A stretch of DNA of 11,785 nt from an uncultured Eubacteriales bacterium (GCA_900557655.1 USTX01000008.1:1-11785); one strand, 5' to 3'. Shown: positions 1-7,143, numbered from the stretch's first letter. Numbers and translations are program-made. The notes: generated from the letters alone by a model not told the origin.

Positions 1-105
1 GGGCGGAGTGGGGGGTTGTATAGGTAAATGGTGTCACTTATAGTGATAATTGTAATCTCAGCCGCTTTATAATTGCCTTCGGTTTGGCGACTAAAAATAA
101 AGAGT
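1..105. other. Left-edge intergenic sequence with no gene
   Basis: No credible reading frame with a ribosome binding site is visible here. The first 20 bases are G-rich and resemble the right end of the palindromic repeat at 7226-7286, so this may be the edge of another copy cut by the window. A small dyad TCACT-TAT-AGTGA lies at 34-46; it is too short to assign a role. Confidence 0.4.
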
Positions 106-131
106 AAAAAAAATTGCTAAAAAATAGCAAT
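106..131 (-). terminator. Rho-independent terminator of the XRE gene
   Basis: Read on the minus strand, a perfect 7-bp stem ATTGCTA/TAGCAAT (arms at 113-119 and 125-131) with a 5-nt loop is followed directly by a run of T residues. It lies about 40 bases past the stop codon of the minus-strand repressor gene. The stem is AU-rich, so termination may be only moderately efficient. Confidence 0.7.
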
Positions 132-151
132 ATCTCAACTTTAAACTTTAC

Positions 152-177
152 ACTTTCAACTTTACCAACAGGCTTAG
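152..177. repeat. Short intergenic repeat, copy 1
   Basis: The 14-base string ACTTTCAACTTTAC followed by a variable linker and CTTAG recurs at 7199-7225, near another palindromic element. The copy here runs into the last codons and stop of the XRE gene. The preceding sequence is made of loosely repeated AACTTTA units. This is a direct observation of two copies; a genome-wide family is inferred. Confidence 0.5.
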
Positions 178-380
178 TACGGCGTAAGGCCTAAAAGGTA
201 GTCGCTTGAAACATCGAAGAGGACGCACAGGGCGATGATGGCGCGCATATCGGGGTAACTTTTGCCCAGTTCCCAAAGTGAAATCGTGTCTTGCGTGGTG
301 TTAAGGTGGGCGGCCAGTTGGCTTTGCGTCCATTTTTTTGAAAGCCGTAATTCTTTTAGCCGTGTTTTAAATGTTTCCAT
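174..380 (-). CDS. XRE/Cro-CI family HTH transcriptional regulator (68 aa)
   Basis: A single-domain DNA-binding protein of the XRE (lambda Cro/CI-like, HTH_3) family. The helix-turn-helix spans about residues 16-40 (WTQSQLAAHLNTT, then DTISLWELGKSYPD), with the recognition helix near residues 28-38. The tail VSSDYLLGL is typical of these short repressors. There is no dimerisation or protease domain, so it most resembles Cro-like or SinR-like minimal regulators. The ATG start has no clear SD sequence; the leader may be very short or absent. It is divergent from a secreted protein gene at 520, and the 139-bp gap carries two identical-type palindromes (centred at 399 and 428), the probable operators. 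Autoregulation together with repression of the secreted protein is inferred. A terminator follows at 106-131. Confidence 0.9.
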   Translation of the reverse strand: METFKTRLKELRLSKKWTQSQLAAHLNTTQDTISLWELGKSYPDMRAIIALCVLFDVSSDYLLGLTPY

Positions 381-387
381 ACTTAAA

Positions 388-410
388 TTTTACGAAAAGG
401 GCTCGTAAAA
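388..410. promoter_or_regulatory. Operator-like palindrome O1
   Basis: A perfect inverted repeat TTTTACGA / TCGTAAAA with a 7-base spacer, whose core is TACGA-N7-TCGTA (391-407). It begins 8 bases upstream of the XRE start codon, so a bound protein would cover the 5' end of that gene. The same core at the same spacing occurs at 420-436. The 17-bp size and symmetry fit a dimeric XRE repressor site. Binding by the adjacent XRE protein is inferred. Confidence 0.75.
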
Positions 411-413
411 TAT

Positions 414-442
414 TTGACTTACGAAGAATTATCGTATACAAT
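414..442 (+). promoter_or_regulatory. Promoter of the secreted protein gene with operator O2 in its spacer
   Basis: The -35 box TTGACT (414-419) and -10 box TACAAT (437-442) are separated by exactly 17 bases, a near-consensus sigma-A promoter. The spacer (420-436) is itself the palindrome TACGA-N7-TCGTA, the second copy of the O1 core; centres are 29 bp apart. A repressor on this site would block RNA polymerase directly. On the opposite strand TTGTAT (441-436) and TCAAAT (417-412), spaced by 18, could be a weaker overlapping promoter for the XRE gene; this second promoter is uncertain. Confidence 0.8.
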
Positions 443-453
443 AAAATCAGTTA

Positions 454-496
454 GCAAAGCAAAAGGGTGGTGAGTATTATCAAACCTTTGCGTTGC
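454..496 (+). other. 5' leader stem-loop of the secreted protein mRNA
   Basis: The arm GCAAAGCAAAAGG (454-466) can pair with CCTTTGCGTTGC (485-496), with one mismatch and one bulged base, around an 18-nt loop. Transcription from the promoter at 414-442 should start near 449, so the hairpin would sit almost at the 5' end and leave the SD (506-513) free. That arrangement fits an mRNA-stabilising leader; regulation through it is speculative. Confidence 0.5.
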
Positions 497-519
497 ATAA
501 AAAACAAAAGGAGAACAAA

Positions 520-1632
520 ATGAAGAAATTCAAAAAGATGCTTGTGGCACTGTGTTTGTGTGTTTGCGTGGCGCTGAGTGCAGGCCTTGTGGGATATGCT
601 GACAGCAAGACGCTTGCTGAGATTGACGACCTTAAAGCCAAGATTGAACAAAAAGACACAACAATCACTGAAAAGAATGCTGAAATTGAAGACAAAAACG
701 CGCAGATTGAAGATTTAACACCTTCAACACTTGAAAAAATTGGAATAATGGCTGCGAGGTTCGAACAGGCGGAAAAAAGGTCGTACATTAATAACGCTGA
801 TGCTAACGTATTTTTAGTTAAAAAGAATGACAATAAGGCGATGTTTATAGAACCATCACATCCTGGTTCATCGTTACAAAGTACGGTTTCATCTACGTTT
901 GATATGTATCAAATGATAGGAGTTGATGAATCGTTGCTTGTTATTGGGCGTGAATTGATTACTAGCGAAACCGAAGAGGATGGCACATACACAAAAAATT
1001 ATATGTTGACTGAATATAGTAAAAATAAGTATTCTATTTCAATTAAATTTATTGAATGTGATGCAAATGATGAAACAAATATTTCTGGCATTCTTGAAGA
1101 AAAATTTGAGCTTTCTATTGTTGACGGTCGCACAGTTTCTATGACAAGAGAGCATAGATATCAAAGCAAGTCTAAGTCTGCTGAAAATCAAGTTGATGTT
1201 TATTATTGGAAAGGCGAAACTATTTTTTCTTATACAATGCCTGTTGATATTTATGAGGCGTTCAAATATTCTGATTTTAAAGTTGTTTCAATAGATTATA
1301 CAACAACAGATTTTAACCTTGATTATGATTCAAATAATGAAGCGACAAAACCAACAAACTTGGTTGTTGCATGTTTCTCGGGAAGTGTGAAGTTTTTTAC
1401 ATATCAATCAGGAGAGTCGTTTATGGCGACTCCTAATCCAGTTGTTGCAATCGAAAAGGTTTCATATCTTTATGGCTTGACCCTTGAAGATAATGCGGAT
1501 GCAAAGAATTGGGGACTTTCTACAGCGAGCACTTTGACTGGCTTAGCCAATACAAGCGAAAGCGGCGCGTTTAGTCAGGCTGTGTCGGTTATGGGCAAAA
1601 AGATTTATGAGGCTAAAAAACTAAGGTTTTAG
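520..1632 (+). CDS. Secreted coiled-coil protein of unknown function (370 aa)
   Basis: I do not recognise the family. The ATG at 520 is chosen because AAAAGGAG (506-513) lies 6 bases upstream; an in-frame TTG at 493 would give nine extra residues but lies within the leader hairpin. Residues 1-28 form a classical signal peptide (MKKFKKM, then a hydrophobic cysteine-containing core, with likely cleavage after VGYA). Residues 32-66 are a charged heptad-like coiled coil with repeated EIEDKNAQIED-type units. Residues 70-370 show no recognised motif; they are rich in Ser, Thr, Asp and Lys and probably largely beta. There is no sortase signal, lipobox or C-terminal membrane segment, so the product is probably released or held non-covalently. 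The middle of the gene is much more AT-rich than both ends. It is controlled by a promoter containing an XRE-type operator and closed by a terminator at 1653-1699. Confidence 0.85.
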   Translation: MKKFKKMLVALCLCVCVALSAGLVGYADSKTLAEIDDLKAKIEQKDTTITEKNAEIEDKNAQIEDLTPSTLEKIGIMAARFEQAEKRSYINNADANVFLVKKNDNKAMFIEPSHPGSSLQSTVSSTFDMYQMIGVDESLLVIGRELITSETEEDGTYTKNYMLTEYSKNKYSISIKFIECDANDETNISGILEEKFELSIVDGRTVSMTREHRYQSKSKSAENQVDVYYWKGETIFSYTMPVDIYEAFKYSDFKVVSIDYTTTDFNLDYDSNNEATKPTNLVVACFSGSVKFFTYQSGESFMATPNPVVAIEKVSYLYGLTLEDNADAKNWGLSTASTLTGLANTSESGAFSQAVSVMGKKIYEAKKLRF

Positions 1633-1652
1633 TATTAGATTTAACAAATGGG

Positions 1653-1699
1653 GCACTCTTACTTTTGTTTTAAATGGACAAAGGTAAGGGTGCTTTTTT
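1653..1699 (+). terminator. Rho-independent terminator of the secreted protein gene
   Basis: A 15-bp stem (arms 1653-1667 and 1679-1693, two G-U pairs) with an 11-nt loop is followed by TTTTTT. It starts 20 bases after the stop codon. This is the strongest terminator in the window and isolates the XRE/secreted-protein unit from dnaG. Confidence 0.92.
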
Positions 1700-1892
1700 G
1701 AAAAATTGTGAAACAAATTATGGTGGCGGTTTTGAAAACGTTATTGGGGTAAAAATTTTGGGTAATTTACTGGCTAAATTAAGAAAGTTTTTGAATTTAA
1801 AGGGAACGGCGAAAGTTTGTCGAATATATATTTGATTGTTATTTTAAATAGTCTTGTTTAAATTAAAAAAACTTTTTGGCATATGGTTTGGA

Positions 1893-1921
1893 TTGTTTGA
1901 ATTTGGCAGAAATTTTACAAT
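1893..1921 (+). promoter_or_regulatory. Candidate promoter of the dnaG-rpoD operon
   Basis: TTGTTT (1893-1898) and TACAAT (1916-1921) are separated by 17 bases, about 54 bases before the dnaG start. The -10 box is identical to that at 437-442. A weaker alternative is TTGTCG (1817-1822), 17 bases, TATTTT (1840-1845). The interval 1700-1974 is AT-rich and otherwise shows no gene or structured RNA that I can recognise. Confidence 0.5.
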
Positions 1922-1974
1922 AATTAGTTTGTTTAAAATTGAAGATTTTTTAAATTTTAGTTTGGTAGGATAAG

Positions 1975-3783
1975 TTGGCAGAAGATTTTGGAAAGTTTTT
2001 AGAGGAGTTAAAGTCACGCGTTGACATTGTGCGGGTGGTTGGTAAGTACGTACCGCTTGAACACAAGGGTAGGCTTTATTGGGGTAGGTGTCCGTTTCAT
2101 GGAGAAAAGACGCCGTCTTTTGCTGTTAACGAGATTGACGGGTATTATCACTGTTTTGGCTGTAAGGCGGGCGGTGACGTAATCAAGTTTGTTGAAGAGA
2201 TAGAGTCGACCGATTTTATGGGCGCGATTTCGATACTGGCTGAGCAAGCGGGTATGCAGGTGCCGGCGTTTAGCGGCGGGGAGCATAAAGACGACATCGA
2301 AGAGCGAAAAAAGCGCCGTGACCGATTGCTTGCATGCCTTAAAGACACCGCTAGGTATTATTCTAAAAATTTGTTTTCAAACCTTAAACCCGAGGCGAAT
2401 GACTATTTGGCTAAGCGTCAGGTGCCGCAAGACGTGGCGCGCAGGTTTGGTCTTGGCGCGTCTTTGGGGTATAACGAGCTGCCTAAATATCTTTTCAGTT
2501 TGGGATACACTGAAACCGAGATGCTTGAAAGCGGGGTCTGTAAGAAAAAAGACAATTTGTATGACACGATTGCGGGGCGACTTGCCTTTCCGATAATCGA
2601 CGTGATGGGCAACGTGGTCGGCTTTTCGGGGCGAATTCTTGATAATGGTAAGTTTGCAAAATACCTAAATACTGCCGAAACAATGCTGTTTTCAAAGGGT
2701 AAAACGCTTTATGCGATTAACCTTGTTAAAAAGAAAAAGCAGGCCGAGGCCACGAACGCGATAAAATATATGCTTATCGTTGAGGGACAGATGGACGTTG
2801 TAAGCCTTCACAAAGCGGGGTTTGACACGGCGGTGGCTAGTATGGGCACGGCGCTTACAAGTGACCAAGCCAAGCTTTTAAAGAGGTTTAGCGACAATGT
2901 TTTGATTTGTTATGACGGCGACTTTGCGGGGCAAAAGGCTACCTTGCGCGGCCTTGACATTTTAAAGGCGGAGGGGCTTAACATCAAAGTTATGAACCTG
3001 CCTGAGGGGATGGATCCAGACGACGTTATTAACAAGATGGGGCGCGAGGGGTTTGTTAAACTGATGCGCGAGGCGATGCCACTTACTGATTTTAAGCTTG
3101 AAGTTATCAGGCGTCAGTGTGATATGAAAACGCGCGAGGGGCGCACTAAGTTTGTTGAGAATGCGCTGCTGGTTTTAAAAGAGTTGTCAAGCGAGGTCGA
3201 GCGTGAGGTATACATTCCTTTGGTGGCGGAGATGAGTAACACTAACATTGACTTTTTAAGGCGTCAAATGGGCGGCATAGAGGGGGCAAGTGCGCTTTCA
3301 AATCCGCAAGTGTTTAAGAATTCGCGCGAGAAGGTTGAGGCGGTAGATAATGCGCTTGCTAAGGCACAAAAGTTTGTTTTGTCTTGTATGTTGCACTTAA
3401 AGCCGTTTGCGCATTTTCAAAAGGACGTGACGTTTATATTTAAGGGTGAGGAGTTTGTTGAGTTCGCGCGGGCTATTGAGGCGGCGCGCGGGTCAGTAAG
3501 CACGGCGCAGATGATTGAGCGGTGTAAGGCGTTTCTGGGGGGCAACTTTCAAGAAGATTTTGACGAACTTATAACCTATGCGTACGCTAATGGCAGTGAA
3601 GAAAACGAAGCGAAATATTTTAAAGATTGTTTGTGGGTTGTTTATAAGTCTTATCTTGAATCACATTTACAGCAATTGAATACAAAGCTTGAAGGCGAGG
3701 TAGACAACACTAAGCGCAAAGAAATCTTGACAGAAATAACATCAACAATAAACAAAATAAAGGCCAAAAAGGTGGAACTATGA
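1975..3783 (+). CDS. dnaG: DNA primase DnaG (602 aa)
   Basis: Synthesises RNA primers for Okazaki fragments at the replication fork, recruited by the replicative helicase. The N-terminal CHC2 zinc-binding domain has C39, H42, C60 and C63 ([11 protein letters not shown] ... CFGC). The catalytic core contains the AKYLNTAET ... FSKGKTLY motif at about 228-246. The Toprim domain has the catalytic glutamate in IVEGQMD (E270), the metal-binding YDGD (313-316) and DPDD (347-350). The remaining C-terminal region (about 450-602) is divergent, as usual for the helicase-interaction domain. Length matches the family. The start is TTG: an in-frame TAG lies just upstream (1966-1968), GGTAGGA precedes it at 1964-1970, and the N-terminus aligns with the usual [12 protein letters not shown] opening. 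The TGA stop overlaps the rpoD start. Confidence 0.98.
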   Translation: MAEDFGKFLEELKSRVDIVRVVGKYVPLEHKGRLYWGRCPFHGEKTPSFAVNEIDGYYHCFGCKAGGDVIKFVEEIESTDFMGAISILAEQAGMQVPAFSGGEHKDDIEERKKRRDRLLACLKDTARYYSKNLFSNLKPEANDYLAKRQVPQDVARRFGLGASLGYNELPKYLFSLGYTETEMLESGVCKKKDNLYDTIAGRLAFPIIDVMGNVVGFSGRILDNGKFAKYLNTAETMLFSKGKTLYAINLVKKKKQAEATNAIKYMLIVEGQMDVVSLHKAGFDTAVASMGTALTSDQAKLLKRFSDNVLICYDGDFAGQKATLRGLDILKAEGLNIKVMNLPEGMDPDDVINKMGREGFVKLMREAMPLTDFKLEVIRRQCDMKTREGRTKFVENALLVLKELSSEVEREVYIPLVAEMSNTNIDFLRRQMGGIEGASALSNPQVFKNSREKVEAVDNALAKAQKFVLSCMLHLKPFAHFQKDVTFIFKGEEFVEFARAIEAARGSVSTAQMIERCKAFLGGNFQEDFDELITYAYANGSEENEAKYFKDCLWVVYKSYLESHLQQLNTKLEGEVDNTKRKEILTEITSTINKIKAKKVEL

Positions 3784-4835
3784 TTAATAAAAAAGAGAAA
3801 ATAGAACTTGAAATTAACAAACTTATTGAGCACGCAAAAGTTAAGGGCTCGATAACTATTGAAGAGGTAAGCGAGAGATTTGCTAAGCTTAACACCGAAG
3901 AGATTGATGACATTCTTGAAAAAATCAAGGCGGCGGGTATTGATCTTGTTGAAACAACGCTTATGGAAAATGACGAGGAGCTTGAAAAACTTGCTAACCA
4001 AGTTAATGTTGACGACCCTGTTAAAATGTATCTTAAAGACATAGGCAAGGTTCCGCTTTTAAAGCCCGATGAAGAGATAGAGATTGCCAAGCGTATGGGC
4101 GAGGGTGATGAAGAAGCTAAACACAAACTTAGTGAGGCCAACCTTAGGCTGGTTGTATCGATCGCCAAAAGGTATGTTGGGCGTGGGATGCTGTTTTTGG
4201 ATCTTATTCAAGAGGGCAACTTTGGCTTGATGAAAGCGGTTGAAAAATTTGATTATACCAAAGGGTATCGCTTTTCAACGTATGCGACGTGGTGGATCAA
4301 GCAAAGCATAACGCGTGCGATTGCTGACCAAGCGCGGACCATTCGAATACCTGTGCATATGTATGAAACGATCAACAAACTTAGCCGTGTGACGAAGCAA
4401 CTTGTTTCAACTCTTGGGCGTGAACCATCAACTGATGAGATTGCAAAAGAGATGGGCATAACCGAAGAAAAGGTGCGCGAAATTCAAAAGATAAGTCAGG
4501 ATACGATTTCGCTTGACACGCCAGTTGGTGAAGAGGAAGACAGTAATCTTGGTACGTTTTTACAAGACGAAAACGCAACTAACCCGTCTGACTCGGCAAC
4601 GATATTGATGCTTAAAGAGCAGCTTTTAGAGGTGCTTAATACGCTGACCCCACGTGAGCAAAAAGTTATTATGCTAAGATACGGTATAGACGATGGACAC
4701 CCACGCACGCTTGAAGAAGTGGGTAAAGAATTTAACGTTACGCGTGAGCGTATTAGGCAGATTGAGGCCAAGGCGTTAAAGAAACTTAAACACCCATCGC
4801 GTAGCAAGAAGCTTAAAGACTTTTTAGGCAACTAG
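3780..4835 (+). CDS. rpoD: RNA polymerase primary sigma factor RpoD/SigA (351 aa)
   Basis: The housekeeping sigma-70 factor that directs RNA polymerase to -35/-10 promoters. A short region 1.1-like segment covers residues 5-60. Region 1.2 begins at [12 protein letters not shown] (78-89). Region 2 contains [16 protein letters not shown] (121-136), [18 protein letters not shown] and the -10-recognising [17 protein letters not shown] (165-181). Region 3 includes the finger [15 protein letters not shown] (246-260). Region 4 contains [14 protein letters not shown] and the -35-binding helix-turn-helix with [17 protein letters not shown] (320-336). The compact size and absence of a large non-conserved insert are normal for Bacillota SigA. 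It starts with ATG overlapping the dnaG stop (ATGA), with AAGGTGG just upstream, so the two are translationally coupled. Confidence 0.98.
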   Translation: MINKKEKIELEINKLIEHAKVKGSITIEEVSERFAKLNTEEIDDILEKIKAAGIDLVETTLMENDEELEKLANQVNVDDPVKMYLKDIGKVPLLKPDEEIEIAKRMGEGDEEAKHKLSEANLRLVVSIAKRYVGRGMLFLDLIQEGNFGLMKAVEKFDYTKGYRFSTYATWWIKQSITRAIADQARTIRIPVHMYETINKLSRVTKQLVSTLGREPSTDEIAKEMGITEEKVREIQKISQDTISLDTPVGEEEDSNLGTFLQDENATNPSDSATILMLKEQLLEVLNTLTPREQKVIMLRYGIDDGHPRTLEEVGKEFNVTRERIRQIEAKALKKLKHPSRSKKLKDFLGN

Positions 4836-4863
4836 CGCAAAGCGTGATAAATTTATGCGTGTG

Positions 4864-4881
4864 CGAAGTTGAAAAACTTCG
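4864..4881 (+). other. GAAA-tetraloop hairpin after rpoD
   Basis: A perfect 7-bp stem CGAAGTT/AACTTCG closes on GAAA, a stable GNRA-type loop. No U-run follows, so it is not a standard intrinsic terminator. It may act as an RNA processing or stability element between rpoD and the next gene; this is inference. Confidence 0.45.
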
Positions 4882-4949
4882 GCAATAAAAAGATGTATAC
4901 GAGCAACTAAAAGAGCGGTACAAAAACGCAAAATTAAGGCAAAATATGC

Positions 4950-4967
4950 AAAATTTGACCAAATTTT
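4950..4967. promoter_or_regulatory. AT-rich dyad upstream of the zinc-ribbon gene
   Basis: A perfect inverted repeat AAAATTTG-AC-CAAATTTT. The 2-base spacer is too short for an RNA loop, so if functional it would be a DNA site. It contains TTGACC (4955-4960), which could serve as a -35 box, but the matching -10 (TGTTAA at 4978-4983) is poor. Three GCAAAAT strings lie just upstream (4928-4954). AT-rich chance symmetry is possible. Confidence 0.3.
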
Positions 4968-5012
4968 CAAAAATTTGTGTTAAAAATGCAGAAAATAAAG
5001 AGGAGAATAATT

Positions 5013-5696
5013 ATGCAAGAACTTTTAAAATATCAAGAGATTGATGCAAAATTAAGGAAACTAAACGGCGAACTTGCGCAGAATGAGAATCGTAAAAAGG
5101 CGGCGCAAATGCAGCAGTATTTAAAGGATACTCAGACCAAACTTTTTGAGCTTGATGGCGCAGCGCAAGGGGCGATAAAAGCCTTAGAAAATATTAAAAA
5201 AGATATTAATGCTGTTGTTGAAAAGCTTGAAAGTGTGGCCGTGCAGGGTGAGGATACCGAGAGTTTGGCGGCGAAAGAAGAAGAGGGTTTAAAACTTGCT
5301 GAAAAGCTTTCAAGGCTTGAACGTGATCTAAACAATGCGCAAAACAAACTTGTTTCAATTAACAAAGAGTTTGAAACGCTTATGAAAAACGCGAAGGCTG
5401 CAAGGGGGAACTTTAACTTTTACAGGCAAGAGCTTGACAAGGCCAAGGCAGAGGTTGAACCAAAAATTAAGGCGCTTGTTGACGAACTTAATGCACAGAA
5501 GAAAAAAGTTAACCCAGAGTTTTTAAATAAGTATCTAAGCAAGCAAGAGGGTAAGGTGTTTCCTATTTTTGTTGAGCTTAAAGACAATCGTTGCGGCGGA
5601 TGTAGGATGGAGGTTCCGGCGGGCAAACTTAAAGACCTTAACACTAAGCATATTCTTGAATGTGAAAACTGTGGCCGAATAATCTATAAGTTATAA
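5013..5696 (+). CDS. Coiled-coil C4 zinc-ribbon protein, COG1579 / zf-RING_7 family (227 aa)
   Basis: Residues 1-165 form a long charged antiparallel coiled coil, and the C-terminus is a zinc ribbon with Cys194, Cys197, Cys217 and Cys220 (CGGC ... CENC) ending GRIIYKL. This is the COG1579 architecture (coiled-coil hairpin plus zf-RING_7 ribbon), often annotated as a possible nucleic-acid-binding protein; its exact function is not established. The start at 5013 is chosen because AGAGGAGA lies just upstream and the N-terminus MQELLKYQEID fits the family; an upstream in-frame GTG at 4977 would read through the SD. It lies 177 bp after rpoD with no clear terminator between, so co-transcription with dnaG-rpoD is likely. 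In many Clostridia and Bacilli this position follows trmK and a Nif3-like gene, both missing here. Confidence 0.92.
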   Translation: MQELLKYQEIDAKLRKLNGELAQNENRKKAAQMQQYLKDTQTKLFELDGAAQGAIKALENIKKDINAVVEKLESVAVQGEDTESLAAKEEEGLKLAEKLSRLERDLNNAQNKLVSINKEFETLMKNAKAARGNFNFYRQELDKAKAEVEPKIKALVDELNAQKKKVNPEFLNKYLSKQEGKVFPIFVELKDNRCGGCRMEVPAGKLKDLNTKHILECENCGRIIYKL

Positions 5697-5789
5697 ACAC
5701 GAAATTGATTTTAGGTTGATAACTTTAAATTTATTAATTATTAAATTCAAAAGTTGTGTTATAAACAAAACTTTATTGTTGTTAGAATT

Positions 5790-5815
5790 AAGTACTGCGT
5801 TTGCGGTACTTTTTT
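5790..5815 (+). terminator. Rho-independent terminator closing the dnaG-rpoD operon
   Basis: A stem AAGTACTGC/GCGGTACTT (one G-U pair) with loop GTTT runs into a T-tract at 5810-5815. It lies about 95 bases after the zinc-ribbon stop codon. Confidence 0.85.
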
Positions 5816-5869
5816 GTTGATTTGTTTATGTTTTGGGGTGGAGTTAGGTTGATGTTTTTGGGACAAATA

Positions 5870-5898
5870 TTGAATTAAATTTCTGTTTGGCCTAGTAT
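5870..5898 (+). promoter_or_regulatory. Promoter of the YkvI-family gene
   Basis: TTGAAT (5870-5875) and TAGTAT (5893-5898) are separated by 17 bases, a good sigma-A match. The start codon is 36 bases past the -10 box, leaving a leader of roughly 30 bases without an evident SD. Confidence 0.6.
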
Positions 5899-5933
5899 CG
5901 GTATTATTGGCATAAAGCAGCATAAAATTTATT

Positions 5934-7043
5934 ATGAAAAAGGTGTTTGTGGTTGCGTTTTCTTTGGTTGGCACACTGGTTGGGGTGGGCTTTGTAAGTG
6001 GGCGCGAAATCTACTCCTTTTTTGCAAGATTTGGTGTTTTTGGGCTGATTAGTGCTGCTATTTCAAGTGTGATTTTTGGGCTTGCTGTTTTTATGTTTTT
6101 GGCGAAAAGTCAGGCGACGCAAGTGTCTGATATTAACGGCAATGGCGGCGATACAGGTGGGGGCGAAAATTGCTTAAAATGCGGTGCTGTTGCGGGCAGA
6201 CGTGGGTTTGATGGTGATGCAAAAGGCCGTAAATTTATAAAAATTAAGGGCATTGTTAACATTGTTTTGTTTGAACTTTGCAGCCTTGTTGTTATGGCGG
6301 CGATGATAGCGGGCGTGTTTGATTTAAGCGCAAATTTTTTGGGCGGAAGCGTTGCGTTTTCATGCGCTTGTATTTGTTTAGCGCTTGTTTTTGTTGCGAT
6401 GGGGAAATCGGCGCTGGATAAAATTAATCGCGTTTTTATACCGCTTGTTGTTGGTTTTGTTTTTATCAATTTGGTTTTTTGTTTGACAAAGGAGCCGATT
6501 AGTATGCCGAAGATTAATGCGATAAGCAGAGGTTTTTCGGCGGTTGGTTTTGGGCTTATGTATGTTGGGATGAATGTTTTAACCGTTATGCCGATTGCTG
6601 CCATTTTTGCTGGCGACCTTAAATCGATTAAACAGCGACGAGCAGTGGCTGTTATATTTGGAGCGATAGTTTTAGTTTTAATTTTTGTTATAGGGCTGTG
6701 TTTGATGGTGTATGGCGACGGGCGGTCAAGTATGCCTTTGCTTAAATTGGCGCAAACAAATGCAGGTTGGCTTGGCTTGTGTTTTAAAATTATAATTTCG
6801 TTTGGGCTGCTTACCACATTGATTGCGTCAGGCGTTGTTATAAAAAACCGAATAAAAACAAAATTTGAAAACGATTTAACGTCAACGCTTTTGGCATTTA
6901 TCTTGGCGATGGTTTTAAGTTTGATGGGTTTTGTTAAGATAATTGATGTTGTTTACCCAATAATCGGCGTGCTTGGGATAGGGTATATCATTGGTGAATT
7001 CATTGAATTTTTTATTGTCAAAAAAAACGCAAAATTGACATAA
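5934..7043 (+). CDS. YkvI-family polytopic membrane protein (369 aa)
   Basis: An integral membrane protein resembling the uncharacterised YkvI family (COG3949), distant relatives of the APC/NSS-fold transporters; substrate unknown. The diagnostic N-terminal motif is GTLVGVGFVSGREIYSFFARFG (13-34), a glycine-rich broken first helix as in APC-fold carriers. About ten hydrophobic helices can be placed: 4-22, 35-57, 107-128, 138-156, 167-184, 203-227, 237-260, 281-304, 316-335 and 340-362. Between the second and third helices lies an unusual hydrophilic loop (about 60-104) rich in Gly and Asp with the cysteines C80 and C83 (CLKC). Length is normal for the family. The gene has its own promoter, is flanked by terminators, and has no evident SD, so it is probably monocistronic. 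Transport of a small solute is inference only. Confidence 0.85.
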   Translation: MKKVFVVAFSLVGTLVGVGFVSGREIYSFFARFGVFGLISAAISSVIFGLAVFMFLAKSQATQVSDINGNGGDTGGGENCLKCGAVAGRRGFDGDAKGRKFIKIKGIVNIVLFELCSLVVMAAMIAGVFDLSANFLGGSVAFSCACICLALVFVAMGKSALDKINRVFIPLVVGFVFINLVFCLTKEPISMPKINAISRGFSAVGFGLMYVGMNVLTVMPIAAIFAGDLKSIKQRRAVAVIFGAIVLVLIFVIGLCLMVYGDGRSSMPLLKLAQTNAGWLGLCFKIIISFGLLTTLIASGVVIKNRIKTKFENDLTSTLLAFILAMVLSLMGFVKIIDVVYPIIGVLGIGYIIGEFIEFFIVKKNAKLT

Positions 7044-7097
7044 AAAATCAAAAATAATGGCAAAATTTTAAAATTTAAGATTAAAATTGCGTTTTTT
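7021..7097 (+). terminator. Possible terminator of the YkvI-family gene
   Basis: AAAAAACGCAA (7021-7031, inside the last codons) is complementary to TTGCGTTTTTT (7087-7097). The loop of 55 bases is long but AT-rich and can fold internally, and the right arm ends in a T-run. A weak or bidirectional terminator is plausible. Confidence 0.35.
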
Positions 7098-7143
7098 ATA
7101 AATGTAAATGGCGGGGCGCGATGCGTGGAATGAAGCGACTGAG

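Noticed and set aside
493..519. TTG at 493 as the start of the secreted protein
   Set aside because: It has no SD, lies in the right arm of the leader hairpin, and would put nine polar residues before a textbook signal peptide. ATG 520 has AAAAGGAG at ideal spacing.
1700..1974. Small gene or structured RNA ahead of dnaG
   Set aside because: Only very short AT-rich frames without SD and no strong stem-loops were seen; it is best read as promoter/leader sequence.
3710..4168. A 152-codon minus-strand open frame rich in Ser and Leu
   Set aside because: It is antisense to dnaG/rpoD and its composition reflects the reverse of charged helices; no independent support.
4864..4881. Hairpin after rpoD as an intrinsic terminator
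   Set aside because: The stem is good but is followed by GCAATAAAA with no T-tract on either strand.
4977..5012. GTG at 4977 as the start of the zinc-ribbon protein
   Set aside because: The extra 12 residues would be encoded by the SD region (AGAGGAGA) of the better ATG at 5013, and the family N-terminus begins at the latter.
6110..6817. A 235-codon open frame on the minus strand
   Set aside because: It is antisense to the well-supported YkvI-family gene, has low-complexity composition typical of shadow frames and shows no recognisable domain.
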